64,000 nucleotides of DNA from Smallanthus sonchifolius (GCA_023525975.1 CM042035.1:25656001-25720000), one strand, 5' to 3'. Positions 45,605 to 58,683 are shown, numbered from the stretch's first letter. Numbers and translations are program-made. The notes: generated by a model not told the origin, from the letters alone.

Positions 45605-45990
45605 TTTTTTAATTTATTTTTTTTACTCTAAACAACGTCATCCGTTGATTATTATGCAAGCGGACGTGGGTGTAACGAGTTTTTTTCAAAAAACGGTCAA
45701 CGTACGTAAAGACTCGGGCGCGCGGGTCCGTGTCGGGGAACGCCCGATCGCGGGAGACACACGTTTAGACGTCGAGTGGAACACGTGTGTCTTCTTATAC
45801 TAGTCAATTATTCTTACGCCTCGGGTGAGCGTGGGAATATGTTTTGTACAAGGAAGTATAAGAACTAAACGCTCGCCGGCGGGTGACGCACGTGTTGACG
45901 TAAGGTGGAACGCGCGCGCAAGAGGAGAATGCAAGTAAAAATGAGTCATGTGTGGAAGGGGATAAAGTAATAAATTGAAAGAGTTATTTC

Positions 45991-46110
45991 GGTTGCGATC
46001 ATACCAGCACTAAAGCACCGGATCCCATCAGAACTTCGCAGTTAAGCGTGCTTGAGCGAGAGTAGTACTAGGATGGGTGACCCCCTGGGAAGTCCTCGTG
46101 TTGCAACCCC
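45991..46110 (+). rRNA. 5S rRNA: 5S rRNA gene, copy 92 (class A)
   Basis: Position 6; GTAACTAG spacer, whereas its equivalent copy 104 has GTAACGAG. Confidence 0.97.
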
Positions 46111-46490
46111 TTTTTTAATTTATTTTTTTTTACTCTAAACAACGTCATCCGTTGATTATTATGCAAGTGGGCGTAACTAGTTTTTGTCAAAAAACGGTCA
46201 ACGTACGTAAAGACTCGGGCGCGCGGGTCCGTGTCGGGAACACCCGATCGCGGGAGACACACGTTTAGACGTCGAGTGGAACACGTGTGTCATCTTATAC
46301 TAGTCAATTATTCTTACGCCTCGGGTGAGCGTGGGAATATGTTTTGTACAAGGAAGTATAAGAACTAAACGCTCGCCGGCGGGTGACGCACGTGTTGACG
46401 TAAGGCGGAACGCGCGCGCAAGAGGAGAATGCAAGTAAAAATGAGTCATGTGTGGAAGGGGATAAAGTAATAGAATGAAAGAATTATTTC

Positions 46491-46610
46491 GGTTGCGATC
46501 ATACCAGCACTAAAGCACCGGATCCCATCAGAACTCCGCAGTTAAGCGTGCTAGGGCGAGAGTAGTACTAGGATGGGTGACCCCCTGGGAAGTCCTCTTG
46601 TTGCAACCCC
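46491..46610 (+). rRNA. 5S rRNA: 5S rRNA gene, copy 93 (class D, T63A)
   Basis: Position 7. Position 63 is A instead of G (GCTAGGGCG); spacer has GTATAGAC but GTCAATTA. Copy 105 is the same. Confidence 0.97.
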
Positions 46611-46996
46611 TTTTTTAATTTATTTTTTTTACTCTAAACAACGTCATCCGTTGATTATTATGCAAGCGGACGTGGGTGTAACGAGTTTTTGTCAAAAAAC
46701 GGTCAACGTACGTATAGACTCGGGCGCGCGGGTCCGTGTCGGGGAACGCCCGATCGCGGGAGACACACGTTTAGACGTCGAGTGGAACACGTGTGTCTTC
46801 TTATACTAGTCAATTATTCTTACGCCTCGGGTGAGCGTGGGAATATGTTTTGTACAAGGAAGTATAAGAACTAAACGCTCGCCGGCGGGTGACGCACGTG
46901 TTGACGTAAGGTGGAACGCGCGCGCAAGAGGAGAATGCAAGTAAAAATGAGTCATGTGTGGAAGGGGATAAAGTAATAAATTGAAAGAGTTATTTC

Positions 46997-47116
46997 GGTT
47001 GCGATCATACCAGCACTAAAGCACCGGATCCCATCAGAACTTCGCAGTTAAGCGTGCTTGAGCGAGAGTAGTACTAGGATGGGTGACCCCCTGGGAAGTC
47101 CTCGTGTTGCAACCCC
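46997..47116 (+). rRNA. 5S rRNA: 5S rRNA gene, copy 94 (class A)
   Basis: Position 8. Confidence 0.97.
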
Positions 47117-47496
47117 TTTTTTAATTTATTTTTTTTTACTCTAAACAACGTCATCCGTTGATTATTATGCAAGTGGGCGTAACTAGTTTTTGTCAAAAAA
47201 CGGTCAACGTACGTAAAGACTCGGGCGCGCGGGTCCGTGTCGGGAACACCCGATCGCGGGAGACACACGTTTAGACGTCGAGTGGAACACGTGTGTCATC
47301 TTATACTAGTCAATTATTCTTACGCCTCGGGTGAGCGTGGGAATATGTTTTGTACAAGGAAGTATAAGAACTAAACGCTCGCCGGCGGGTGACGCACGTG
47401 TTGACGTAAGGCGGAACGCGCGCGCAAGAGGAGAATGCAAGTAAAAATGAGTCATGTGTGGAAGGGGATAAAGTAATAGAATGAAAGAATTATTTC

Positions 47497-47616
47497 GGTT
47501 GCGATCATACCAGCACTAAAGCACCGGATCCCATCAGAACTCCGCAGTTAAGCGTGCTGGGGCGAGAGTAGTACTAGGATGGGTGACCCCCTGGGAAGTC
47601 CTCTTGTTGCAACCCC
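47497..47616 (+). rRNA. 5S rRNA: 5S rRNA gene, copy 95 (class D)
   Basis: Position 9; spacer with GTATAGAC and AGTAAATTA. Confidence 0.97.
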
Positions 47617-48002
47617 TTTTTTAATTTATTTTTTTTACTCTAAACAACGTCATCCGTTGATTATTATGCAAGCGGACGTGGGTGTAACGAGTTTTTGTCA
47701 AAAAACGGTCAACGTACGTATAGACTCGGGCGCGCGGGTCCGTGTCGGGGAACGCCCGATCGCGGGAGACACACGTTTAGACGTCGAGTGGAACACGTGT
47801 GTCTTCTTATACTAGTAAATTATTCTTACGCCTCGGGTGAGCGTGGGAATATGTTTTGTACAAGGAAGTATAAGAACTAAACGCTCGCCGGCGGGTGACG
47901 CACGTGTTGACGTAAGGTGGAACGCGCGCGCAAGAGGAGAATGCAAGTAAAAATGAGTCATGTGTGGAAGGGGATAAAGTAATAAATTGAAAGAGTTATT
48001 TC

Positions 48003-48122
48003 GGTTGCGATCATACCAGCACTAAAGCACCGGATCCCATCAGAACTTCGCAGTTAAGCGTGCTTGAGCGAGAGTAGTACTAGGATGGGTGACCCCCTGG
48101 GAAGTCCTCGTGTTGCAACCCC
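48003..48122 (+). rRNA. 5S rRNA: 5S rRNA gene, copy 96 (class A)
   Basis: Position 10. Confidence 0.97.
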
Positions 48123-48502
48123 TTTTTTAATTTATTTTTTTTTACTCTAAACAACGTCATCCGTTGATTATTATGCAAGTGGGCGTAACTAGTTTTTGTC
48201 AAAAAACGGTCAACGTACGTAAAGACTCGGGCGCGCGGGTCCGTGTCGGGAACACCCGATCGCGGGAGACACACGTTTAGACGTCGAGTGGAACACGTGT
48301 GTCATCTTATACTAGTCAATTATTCTTACGCCTCGGGTGAGCGTGGGAATATGTTTTGTACAAGGAAGTATAAGAACTAAACGCTCGCCGGCGGGTGACG
48401 CACGTGTTGACGTAAGGCGGAACGCGCGCGCAAGAGGAGAATGCAAGTAAAAATGAGTCATGTGTGGAAGGGGATAAAGTAATAGAATGAAAGAATTATT
48501 TC

Positions 48503-48622
48503 GGTTGCGATCATACCAGCACTAAAGCACCGGATCCCATCAGAACTCCGCAGTTAAGCGTGCTGGGGCGAGAGTAGTACTAGGATGGGTGACCCCCTGG
48601 GAAGTCCTCTTGTTGCAACCCC
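48503..48622 (+). rRNA. 5S rRNA: 5S rRNA gene, copy 97 (class D)
   Basis: Position 11; GTTTTTTTC spacer. Confidence 0.97.
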
Positions 48623-49008
48623 TTTTTTAATTTATTTTTTTTACTCTAAACAACGTCATCCGTTGATTATTATGCAAGCGGACGTGGGTGTAACGAGTTT
48701 TTTTCAAAAAACGGTCAACGTACGTAAAGACTCGGGCGCGCGGGTCCGTGTCGGGGAACGCCCGATCGCGGGAGACACACGTTTAGACGTCGAGTGGAAC
48801 ACGTGTGTCTTCTTATACTAGTCAATTATTCTTACGCCTCGGGTGAGCGTGGGAATATGTTTTGTACAAGGAAGTATAAGAACTAAACGCTCGCCGGCGG
48901 GTGACGCACGTGTTGACGTAAGGTGGAACGCGCGCGCAAGAGGAGAATGCAAGTAAAAATGAGTCATGTGTGGAAGGGGATAAAGTAATAAATTGAAAGA
49001 GTTATTTC

Positions 49009-49128
49009 GGTTGCGATCATACCAGCACTAAAGCACCGGATCCCATCAGAACTTCGCAGTTAAGCGTGCTTGAGCGAGAGTAGTACTAGGATGGGTGACC
49101 CCCTGGGAAGTCCTCGTGTTGCAACCCC
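49009..49128 (+). rRNA. 5S rRNA: 5S rRNA gene, copy 98 (class A)
   Basis: Position 12, the end of the first 12-gene block. Confidence 0.97.
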
Positions 49129-49508
49129 TTTTTTAATTTATTTTTTTTTACTCTAAACAACGTCATCCGTTGATTATTATGCAAGTGGGCGTAACTAGTT
49201 TTTGTCAAAAAACGGTCAACGTACGTAAAGACTCGGGCGCGCGGGTCCGTGTCGGGAACACCCGATCGCGGGAGACACACGTTTAGACGTCGAGTGGAAC
49301 ACGTGTGTCATCTTATACTAGTCAATTATTCTTACGCCTCGGGTGAGCGTGGGAATATGTTTTGTACAAGGAAGTATAAGAACTAAACGCTCGCCGGCGG
49401 GTGACGCACGTGTTGACGTAAGGCGGAACGCGCGCGCAAGAGGAGAATGCAAGTAAAAATGAGTCATGTGTGGAAGGGGATAAAGTAATAGAATGAAAGA
49501 ATTATTTC

Positions 49509-49628
49509 GGTTGCGATCATACCAGCACTAAAGCACCGGATCCCATCAGAACTCCGCAGTTAAGCGTGCTGGGGCGAGAGTAGTACTAGGATGGGTGACC
49601 CCCTGGGAAGTCCTCTTGTTGCAACCCC
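49509..49628 (+). rRNA. 5S rRNA: 5S rRNA gene, copy 99 (class D)
   Basis: Position 1 of the second block, 6037 bases after copy 87. Confidence 0.97.
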
Positions 49629-50014
49629 TTTTTTAATTTATTTTTTTTACTCTAAACAACGTCATCCGTTGATTATTATGCAAGCGGACGTGGGTGTAAC
49701 GAGTTTTTGTCAAAAAACGGTCAACGTACGTATAGACTCGGGCGCGCGGGTCCGTGTCGGGGAACGCCCGATCGCGGGAGACACACGTTTAGACGTCGAG
49801 TGGAACACGTGTGTCTTCTTATACTAGTAAATTATTCTTACGCCTCGGGTGAGCGTGGGAATATGTTTTGTACAAGGAAGTATAAGAACTAAACGCTCGC
49901 CGGCGGGTGACGCACGTGTTGACGTAAGGTGGAACGCGCGCGCAAGAGGAGAATGCAAGTAAAAATGAGTCATGTGTGGAAGGGGATAAAGTAATAAATT
50001 GAAAGAGTTATTTC

Positions 50015-50134
50015 GGTTGCGATCATACCAGCACTAAAGCACCGGATCCCATCAGAACTTCGCAGTTAAGCGTGCTTGAGCGAGAGTAGTACTAGGATGG
50101 GTGACCCCCTGGGAAGTCCTCGTGTTGCAACCCC
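50015..50134 (+). rRNA. 5S rRNA: 5S rRNA gene, copy 100 (class A)
   Basis: Position 2, with the extra T that marks copy 88. Confidence 0.97.
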
Positions 50135-50515
50135 TTTTTTAATTTATTTTTTTTTTACTCTAAACAACGTCATCCGTTGATTATTATGCAAGTGGGCGTA
50201 ACTAGTTTTTGTCAAAAAACGGTCAACGTACGTAAAGACTCGGGCGCGCGGGTCCGTGTCGGGAACACCCGATCGCGGGAGACACACGTTTAGACGTCGA
50301 GTGGAACACGTGTGTCATCTTATACTAGTCAATTATTCTTACGCCTCGGGTGAGCGTGGGAATATGTTTTGTACAAGGAAGTATAAGAACTAAACGCTCG
50401 CCGGCGGGTGACGCACGTGTTGACGTAAGGCGGAACGCGCGCGCAAGAGGAGAATGCAAGTAAAAATGAGTCATGTGTGGAAGGGGATAAAGTAATAGAA
50501 TGAAAGAATTATTTC

Positions 50516-50635
50516 GGTTGCGATCATACCAGCACTAAAGCACCGGATCCCATCAGAACTCCGCAGTTAAGCGTGCTGGGGCGAGAGTAGTACTAGGATG
50601 GGTGACCCCCTGGGAAGTCCTCTTGTTGCAACCCC
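50516..50635 (+). rRNA. 5S rRNA: 5S rRNA gene, copy 101 (class D)
   Basis: Position 3; GTTTTTTTC spacer. Confidence 0.97.
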
Positions 50636-51021
50636 TTTTTTAATTTATTTTTTTTACTCTAAACAACGTCATCCGTTGATTATTATGCAAGCGGACGTGG
50701 GTGTAACGAGTTTTTTTCAAAAAACGGTCAACGTACGTAAAGACTCGGGCGCGCGGGTCCGTGTCGGGGAACGCCCGATCGCGGGAGACACACGTTTAGA
50801 CGTCGAGTGGAACACGTGTGTCTTCTTATACTAGTCAATTATTCTTACGCCTCGGGTGAGCGTGGGAATATGTTTTGTACAAGGAAGTATAAGAACTAAA
50901 CGCTCGCCGGCGGGTGACGCACGTGTTGACGTAAGGTGGAACGCGCGCGCAAGAGGAGAATGCAAGTAAAAATGAGTCATGTGTGGAAGGGGATAAAGTA
51001 ATAAATTGAAAGAGTTATTTC

Positions 51022-51141
51022 GGTTGCGATCATACCAGCACTAAAGCACCGGATCCCATCAGAACTTCGCAGTTAAGCGTGCTTGAGCGAGAGTAGTACT
51101 AGGATGGGTGACCCCCTGGGAAGTCCTCGTGTTGCAACCCC
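51022..51141 (+). rRNA. 5S rRNA: 5S rRNA gene, copy 102 (class A)
   Basis: Position 4. Confidence 0.97.
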
Positions 51142-51521
51142 TTTTTTAATTTATTTTTTTTTACTCTAAACAACGTCATCCGTTGATTATTATGCAAGTG
51201 GGCGTAACTAGTTTTTGTCAAAAAACGGTCAACGTACGTAAAGACTCGGGCGCGCGGGTCCGTGTCGGGAACACCCGATCGCGGGAGACACACGTTTAGA
51301 CGTCGAGTGGAACACGTGTGTCATCTTATACTAGTCAATTATTCTTACGCCTCGGGTGAGCGTGGGAATATGTTTTGTACAAGGAAGTATAAGAACTAAA
51401 CGCTCGCCGGCGGGTGACGCACGTGTTGACGTAAGGCGGAACGCGCGCGCAAGAGGAGAATGCAAGTAAAAATGAGTCATGTGTGGAAGGGGATAAAGTA
51501 ATAGAATGAAAGAATTATTTC

Positions 51522-51641
51522 GGTTGCGATCATACCAGCACTAAAGCACCGGATCCCATCAGAACTCCGCAGTTAAGCGTGCTGGGGCGAGAGTAGTACT
51601 AGGATGGGTGACCCCCTGGGAAGTCCTCTTGTTGCAACCCC
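51522..51641 (+). rRNA. 5S rRNA: 5S rRNA gene, copy 103 (class D)
   Basis: Position 5; GTTTTTTTC spacer. Confidence 0.97.
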
Positions 51642-52027
51642 TTTTTTAATTTATTTTTTTTACTCTAAACAACGTCATCCGTTGATTATTATGCAAGCGG
51701 ACGTGGGTGTAACGAGTTTTTTTCAAAAAACGGTCAACGTACGTAAAGACTCGGGCGCGCGGGTCCGTGTCGGGGAACGCCCGATCGCGGGAGACACACG
51801 TTTAGACGTCGAGTGGAACACGTGTGTCTTCTTATACTAGTCAATTATTCTTACGCCTCGGGTGAGCGTGGGAATATGTTTTGTACAAGGAAGTATAAGA
51901 ACTAAACGCTCGCCGGCGGGTGACGCACGTGTTGACGTAAGGTGGAACGCGCGCGCAAGAGGAGAATGCAAGTAAAAATGAGTCATGTGTGGAAGGGGAT
52001 AAAGTAATAAATTGAAAGAGTTATTTC

Positions 52028-52147
52028 GGTTGCGATCATACCAGCACTAAAGCACCGGATCCCATCAGAACTTCGCAGTTAAGCGTGCTTGAGCGAGAGT
52101 AGTACTAGGATGGGTGACCCCCTGGGAAGTCCTCGTGTTGCAACCCC
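52028..52147 (+). rRNA. 5S rRNA: 5S rRNA gene, copy 104 (class A)
   Basis: Position 6; spacer has GTAACGAG, unlike most class A copies of this array. Confidence 0.97.
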
Positions 52148-52527
52148 TTTTTTAATTTATTTTTTTTTACTCTAAACAACGTCATCCGTTGATTATTATG
52201 CAAGTGGGCGTAACGAGTTTTTGTCAAAAAACGGTCAACGTACGTAAAGACTCGGGCGCGCGGGTCCGTGTCGGGAACACCCGATCGCGGGAGACACACG
52301 TTTAGACGTCGAGTGGAACACGTGTGTCATCTTATACTAGTCAATTATTCTTACGCCTCGGGTGAGCGTGGGAATATGTTTTGTACAAGGAAGTATAAGA
52401 ACTAAACGCTCGCCGGCGGGTGACGCACGTGTTGACGTAAGGCGGAACGCGCGCGCAAGAGGAGAATGCAAGTAAAAATGAGTCATGTGTGGAAGGGGAT
52501 AAAGTAATAGAATGAAAGAATTATTTC

Positions 52528-52647
52528 GGTTGCGATCATACCAGCACTAAAGCACCGGATCCCATCAGAACTCCGCAGTTAAGCGTGCTAGGGCGAGAGT
52601 AGTACTAGGATGGGTGACCCCCTGGGAAGTCCTCTTGTTGCAACCCC
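52528..52647 (+). rRNA. 5S rRNA: 5S rRNA gene, copy 105 (class D, T63A)
   Basis: Position 7, repeating the T63A allele of copy 93 at exactly 6037 bases. Confidence 0.97.
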
Positions 52648-53033
52648 TTTTTTAATTTATTTTTTTTACTCTAAACAACGTCATCCGTTGATTATTATGC
52701 AAGCGGACGTGGGTGTAACGAGTTTTTGTCAAAAAACGGTCAACGTACGTATAGACTCGGGCGCGCGGGTCCGTGTCGGGGAACGCCCGATCGCGGGAGA
52801 CACACGTTTAGACGTCGAGTGGAACACGTGTGTCTTCTTATACTAGTCAATTATTCTTACGCCTCGGGTGAGCGTGGGAATATGTTTTGTACAAGGAAGT
52901 ATAAGAACTAAACGCTCGCCGGCGGGTGACGCACGTGTTGACGTAAGGTGGAACGCGCGCGCAAGAGGAGAATGCAAGTAAAAATGAGTCATGTGTGGAA
53001 GGGGATAAAGTAATAAATTGAAAGAGTTATTTC

Positions 53034-53153
53034 GGTTGCGATCATACCAGCACTAAAGCACCGGATCCCATCAGAACTTCGCAGTTAAGCGTGCTTGAGC
53101 GAGAGTAGTACTAGGATGGGTGACCCCCTGGGAAGTCCTCGTGTTGCAACCCC
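53034..53153 (+). rRNA. 5S rRNA: 5S rRNA gene, copy 106 (class A)
   Basis: Position 8. Confidence 0.97.
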
Positions 53154-53533
53154 TTTTTTAATTTATTTTTTTTTACTCTAAACAACGTCATCCGTTGATT
53201 ATTATGCAAGTGGGCGTAACTAGTTTTTGTCAAAAAACGGTCAACGTACGTAAAGACTCGGGCGCGCGGGTCCGTGTCGGGAACACCCGATCGCGGGAGA
53301 CACACGTTTAGACGTCGAGTGGAACACGTGTGTCATCTTATACTAGTCAATTATTCTTACGCCTCGGGTGAGCGTGGGAATATGTTTTGTACAAGGAAGT
53401 ATAAGAACTAAACGCTCGCCGGCGGGTGACGCACGTGTTGACGTAAGGCGGAACGCGCGCGCAAGAGGAGAATGCAAGTAAAAATGAGTCATGTGTGGAA
53501 GGGGATAAAGTAATAGAATGAAAGAATTATTTC

Positions 53534-53653
53534 GGTTGCGATCATACCAGCACTAAAGCACCGGATCCCATCAGAACTCCGCAGTTAAGCGTGCTGGGGC
53601 GAGAGTAGTACTAGGATGGGTGACCCCCTGGGAAGTCCTCTTGTTGCAACCCC
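53534..53653 (+). rRNA. 5S rRNA: 5S rRNA gene, copy 107 (class D)
   Basis: Position 9; spacer with GTATAGAC and AGTAAATTA. Confidence 0.97.
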
Positions 53654-54039
53654 TTTTTTAATTTATTTTTTTTACTCTAAACAACGTCATCCGTTGATTA
53701 TTATGCAAGCGGACGTGGGTGTAACGAGTTTTTGTCAAAAAACGGTCAACGTACGTATAGACTCGGGCGCGCGGGTCCGTGTCGGGGAACGCCCGATCGC
53801 GGGAGACACACGTTTAGACGTCGAGTGGAACACGTGTGTCTTCTTATACTAGTAAATTATTCTTACGCCTCGGGTGAGCGTGGGAATATGTTTTGTACAA
53901 GGAAGTATAAGAACTAAACGCTCGCCGGCGGGTGACGCACGTGTTGACGTAAGGTGGAACGCGCGCGCAAGAGGAGAATGCAAGTAAAAATGAGTCATGT
54001 GTGGAAGGGGATAAAGTAATAAATTGAAAGAGTTATTTC

Positions 54040-54159
54040 GGTTGCGATCATACCAGCACTAAAGCACCGGATCCCATCAGAACTTCGCAGTTAAGCGTGC
54101 TTGAGCGAGAGTAGTACTAGGATGGGTGACCCCCTGGGAAGTCCTCGTGTTGCAACCCC
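54040..54159 (+). rRNA. 5S rRNA: 5S rRNA gene, copy 108 (class A)
   Basis: Position 10. Confidence 0.97.
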
Positions 54160-54539
54160 TTTTTTAATTTATTTTTTTTTACTCTAAACAACGTCATCCG
54201 TTGATTATTATGCAAGTGGGCGTAACTAGTTTTTGTCAAAAAACGGTCAACGTACGTAAAGACTCGGGCGCGCGGGTCCGTGTCGGGAACACCCGATCGC
54301 GGGAGACACACGTTTAGACGTCGAGTGGAACACGTGTGTCATCTTATACTAGTCAATTATTCTTACGCCTCGGGTGAGCGTGGGAATATGTTTTGTACAA
54401 GGAAGTATAAGAACTAAACGCTCGCCGGCGGGTGACGCACGTGTTGACGTAAGGCGGAACGCGCGCGCAAGAGGAGAATGCAAGTAAAAATGAGTCATGT
54501 GTGGAAGGGGATAAAGTAATAGAATGAAAGAATTATTTC

Positions 54540-54659
54540 GGTTGCGATCATACCAGCACTAAAGCACCGGATCCCATCAGAACTCCGCAGTTAAGCGTGC
54601 TGGGGCGAGAGTAGTACTAGGATGGGTGACCCCCTGGGAAGTCCTCTTGTTGCAACCCC
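54540..54659 (+). rRNA. 5S rRNA: 5S rRNA gene, copy 109 (class D)
   Basis: Position 11; GTTTTTTTC spacer, and a private GTATAGGAAC near 54916. Confidence 0.97.
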
Positions 54660-55045
54660 TTTTTTAATTTATTTTTTTTACTCTAAACAACGTCATCCGT
54701 TGATTATTATGCAAGCGGACGTGGGTGTAACGAGTTTTTTTCAAAAAACGGTCAACGTACGTAAAGACTCGGGCGCGCGGGTCCGTGTCGGGGAACGCCC
54801 GATCGCGGGAGACACACGTTTAGACGTCGAGTGGAACACGTGTGTCTTCTTATACTAGTCAATTATTCTTACGCCTCGGGTGAGCGTGGGAATATGTTTT
54901 GTACAAGGAAGTATAGGAACTAAACGCTCGCCGGCGGGTGACGCACGTGTTGACGTAAGGTGGAACGCGCGCGCAAGAGGAGAATGCAAGTAAAAATGAG
55001 TCATGTGTGGAAGGGGATAAAGTAATAAATTGAAAGAGTTATTTC

Positions 55046-55165
55046 GGTTGCGATCATACCAGCACTAAAGCACCGGATCCCATCAGAACTTCGCAGTTAA
55101 GCGTGCTTGAGCGAGAGTAGTACTAGGATGGGTGACCCCCTGGGAAGTCCTCGTGTTGCAACCCC
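55046..55165 (+). rRNA. 5S rRNA: 5S rRNA gene, copy 110 (class A)
   Basis: Position 12, the end of the second block. Confidence 0.97.
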
Positions 55166-55545
55166 TTTTTTAATTTATTTTTTTTTACTCTAAACAACGT
55201 CATCCGTTGATTATTATGCAAGTGGGCGTAACTAGTTTTTGTCAAAAAACGGTCAACGTACGTAAAGACTCGGGCGCGCGGGTCCGTGTCGGGAACACCC
55301 GATCGCGGGAGACACACGTTTAGACGTCGAGTGGAACACGTGTGTCATCTTATACTAGTCAATTATTCTTACGCCTCGGGTGAGCGTGGGAATATGTTTT
55401 GTACAAGGAAGTATAAGAACTAAACGCTCGCCGGCGGGTGACGCACGTGTTGACGTAAGGCGGAACGCGCGCGCAAGAGGAGAATGCAAGTAAAAATGAG
55501 TCATGTGTGGAAGGGGATAAAGTAATAGAATGAAAGAATTATTTC

Positions 55546-55665
55546 GGTTGCGATCATACCAGCACTAAAGCACCGGATCCCATCAGAACTCCGCAGTTAA
55601 GCGTGCTGGGGCGAGAGTAGTACTAGGATGGGTGACCCCCTGGGAAGTCCTCTTGTTGCAACCCC
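55546..55665 (+). rRNA. 5S rRNA: 5S rRNA gene, copy 111 (class D)
   Basis: Position 1 of the third, partial block. Confidence 0.97.
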
Positions 55666-56051
55666 TTTTTTAATTTATTTTTTTTACTCTAAACAACGTC
55701 ATCCGTTGATTATTATGCAAGCGGACGTGGGTGTAACGAGTTTTTGTCAAAAAACGGTCAACGTACGTATAGACTCGGGCGCGCGGGTCCGTGTCGGGGA
55801 ACGCCCGATCGCGGGAGACACACGTTTAGACGTCGAGTGGAACACGTGTGTCTTCTTATACTAGTAAATTATTCTTACGCCTCGGGTGAGCGTGGGAATA
55901 TGTTTTGTACAAGGAAGTATAAGAACTAAACGCTCGCCGGCGGGTGACGCACGTGTTGACGTAAGGTGGAACGCGCGCGCAAGAGGAGAATGCAAGTAAA
56001 AATGAGTCATGTGTGGAAGGGGATAAAGTAATAAATTGAAAGAGTTATTTC

Positions 56052-56171
56052 GGTTGCGATCATACCAGCACTAAAGCACCGGATCCCATCAGAACTTCGC
56101 AGTTAAGCGTGCTTGGGCGAGAGTAGTACTAGGATGGGTGACCCCCTGGGAAGTCCTCGTGTTGCAACCCC
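56052..56171 (+). rRNA. 5S rRNA: 5S rRNA gene, copy 112 (class A with G65 restored)
   Basis: C46T is the only class difference: G65 (GCTTGGGCG) and G108 are the usual bases, and C46T keeps a G-U pair. With copy 118 it is one of the two copies closest to the common plant sequence. Spacer has GTAACGAG. It could be a conversion product or an ancestral allele. Confidence 0.97.
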
Positions 56172-56551
56172 TTTTTTAATTTATTTTTTTTTACTCTAAA
56201 CAACGTCATCCGTTGATTATTATGCAAGTGGGCGTAACGAGTTTTTGTCAAAAAACGGTCAACGTACGTAAAGACTCGGGCGCGCGGGTCCGTGTCGGGA
56301 ACACCCGATCGCGGGAGACACACGTTTAGACGTCGAGTGGAACACGTGTGTCATCTTATACTAGTCAATTATTCTTACGCCTCGGGTGAGCGTGGGAATA
56401 TGTTTTGTACAAGGAAGTATAAGAACTAAACGCTCGCCGGCGGGTGACGCACGTGTTGACGTAAGGCGGAACGCGCGCGCAAGAGGAGAATGCAAGTAAA
56501 AATGAGTCATGTGTGGAAGGGGATAAAGTAATAGAATGAAAGAATTATTTC

Positions 56552-56671
56552 GGTTGCGATCATACCAGCACTAAAGCACCGGATCCCATCAGAACTCCGC
56601 AGTTAAGCGTGCTGGGGCGAGAGTAGTACTAGGATGGGTGACCCCCTGGGAAGTCCTCTTGTTGCAACCCC
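56552..56671 (+). rRNA. 5S rRNA: 5S rRNA gene, copy 113 (class D)
   Basis: Spacer combines GTTTTTTTC with AGTAAATTA, a mosaic not seen at the equivalent copies 89 and 101. Confidence 0.97.
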
Positions 56672-57057
56672 TTTTTTAATTTATTTTTTTTACTCTAAAC
56701 AACGTCATCCGTTGATTATTATGCAAGCGGACGTGGGTGTAACGAGTTTTTTTCAAAAAACGGTCAACGTACGTAAAGACTCGGGCGCGCGGGTCCGTGT
56801 CGGGGAACGCCCGATCGCGGGAGACACACGTTTAGACGTCGAGTGGAACACGTGTGTCTTCTTATACTAGTAAATTATTCTTACGCCTCGGGTGAGCGTG
56901 GGAATATGTTTTGTACAAGGAAGTATAAGAACTAAACGCTCGCCGGCGGGTGACGCACGTGTTGACGTAAGGTGGAACGCGCGCGCAAGAGGAGAATGCA
57001 AGTAAAAATGAGTCATGTGTGGAAGGGGATAAAGTAATAAATTGAAAGAGTTATTTC

Positions 57058-57177
57058 GGTTGCGATCATACCAGCACTAAAGCACCGGATCCCATCAGAA
57101 CTTCGCAGTTAAGCGTGCTTGAGCGAGAGTAGTACTAGGATGGGTGACCCCCTGGGAAGTCCTCGTGTTGCAACCCC
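57058..57177 (+). rRNA. 5S rRNA: 5S rRNA gene, copy 114 (class A)
   Basis: Position 4 of the third block. Confidence 0.97.
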
Positions 57178-57557
57178 TTTTTTAATTTATTTTTTTTTAC
57201 TCTAAACAACGTCATCCGTTGATTATTATGCAAGTGGGCGTAACTAGTTTTTGTCAAAAAACGGTCAACGTACGTAAAGACTCGGGCGCGCGGGTCCGTG
57301 TCGGGAACACCCGATCGCGGGAGACACACGTTTAGACGTCGAGTGGAACACGTGTGTCATCTTATACTAGTCAATTATTCTTACGCCTCGGGTGAGCGTG
57401 GGAATATGTTTTGTACAAGGAAGTATAAGAACTAAACGCTCGCCGGCGGGTGACGCACGTGTTGACGTAAGGCGGAACGCGCGCGCAAGAGGAGAATGCA
57501 AGTAAAAATGAGTCATGTGTGGAAGGGGATAAAGTAATAGAATGAAAGAATTATTTC

Positions 57558-57677
57558 GGTTGCGATCATACCAGCACTAAAGCACCGGATCCCATCAGAA
57601 CTCCGCAGTTAAGCGTGCTGGGGCGAGAGTAGTACTAGGATGGGTGACCCCCTGGGAAGTCCTCTTGTTGCAACCCC
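57558..57677 (+). rRNA. 5S rRNA: 5S rRNA gene, copy 115 (class D)
   Basis: Position 5; GTTTTTTTC spacer. Confidence 0.97.
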
Positions 57678-58063
57678 TTTTTTAATTTATTTTTTTTACT
57701 CTAAACAACGTCATCCGTTGATTATTATGCAAGCGGACGTGGGTGTAACGAGTTTTTTTCAAAAAACGGTCAACGTACGTAAAGACTCGGGCGCGCGGGT
57801 CCGTGTCGGGGAACGCCCGATCGCGGGAGACACACGTTTAGACGTCGAGTGGAACACGTGTGTCTTCTTATACTAGTCAATTATTCTTACGCCTCGGGTG
57901 AGCGTGGGAATATGTTTTGTACAAGGAAGTATAAGAACTAAACGCTCGCCGGCGGGTGACGCACGTGTTGACGTAAGGTGGAACGCGCGCGCAAGAGGAG
58001 AATGCAAGTAAAAATGAGTCATGTGTGGAAGGGGATAAAGTAATAAATTGAAAGAGTTATTTC

Positions 58064-58183
58064 GGTTGCGATCATACCAGCACTAAAGCACCGGATCCCA
58101 TCAGAACTTCGCAGTTAAGCGTGCTTGAGCGAGAGTAGTACTAGGATGGGTGACCCCCTGGGAAGTCCTCGTGTTGCAACCCC
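58064..58183 (+). rRNA. 5S rRNA: 5S rRNA gene, copy 116 (class A)
   Basis: Position 6; GTAACTAG spacer as after copy 92. Confidence 0.97.
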
Positions 58184-58563
58184 TTTTTTAATTTATTTTT
58201 TTTTACTCTAAACAACGTCATCCGTTGATTATTATGCAAGTGGGCGTAACTAGTTTTTGTCAAAAAACGGTCAACGTACGTAAAGACTCGGGCGCGCGGG
58301 TCCGTGTCGGGAACACCCGATCGCGGGAGACACACGTTTAGACGTCGAGTGGAACACGTGTGTCATCTTATACTAGTCAATTATTCTTACGCCTCGGGTG
58401 AGCGTGGGAATATGTTTTGTACAAGGAAGTATAAGAACTAAACGCTCGCCGGCGGGTGACGCACGTGTTGACGTAAGGCGGAACGCGCGCGCAAGAGGAG
58501 AATGCAAGTAAAAATGAGTCATGTGTGGAAGGGGATAAAGTAATAGAATGAAAGAATTATTTC

Positions 58564-58683
58564 GGTTGCGATCATACCAGCACTAAAGCACCGGATCCCA
58601 TCAGAACTCCGCAGTTAAGCGTGCTGGGGCGAGAGTAGTACTAGGATGGATGACCCCCTGGGAAGTCCTCTTGTTGCAACCCC
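58564..58683 (+). rRNA. 5S rRNA: 5S rRNA gene, copy 117 (class D, G87A)
   Basis: Private G87A (GGATGGATG) in the C box. Position 63 is G, not A as in the equivalent copies 93 and 105. Last class D copy. Confidence 0.95.
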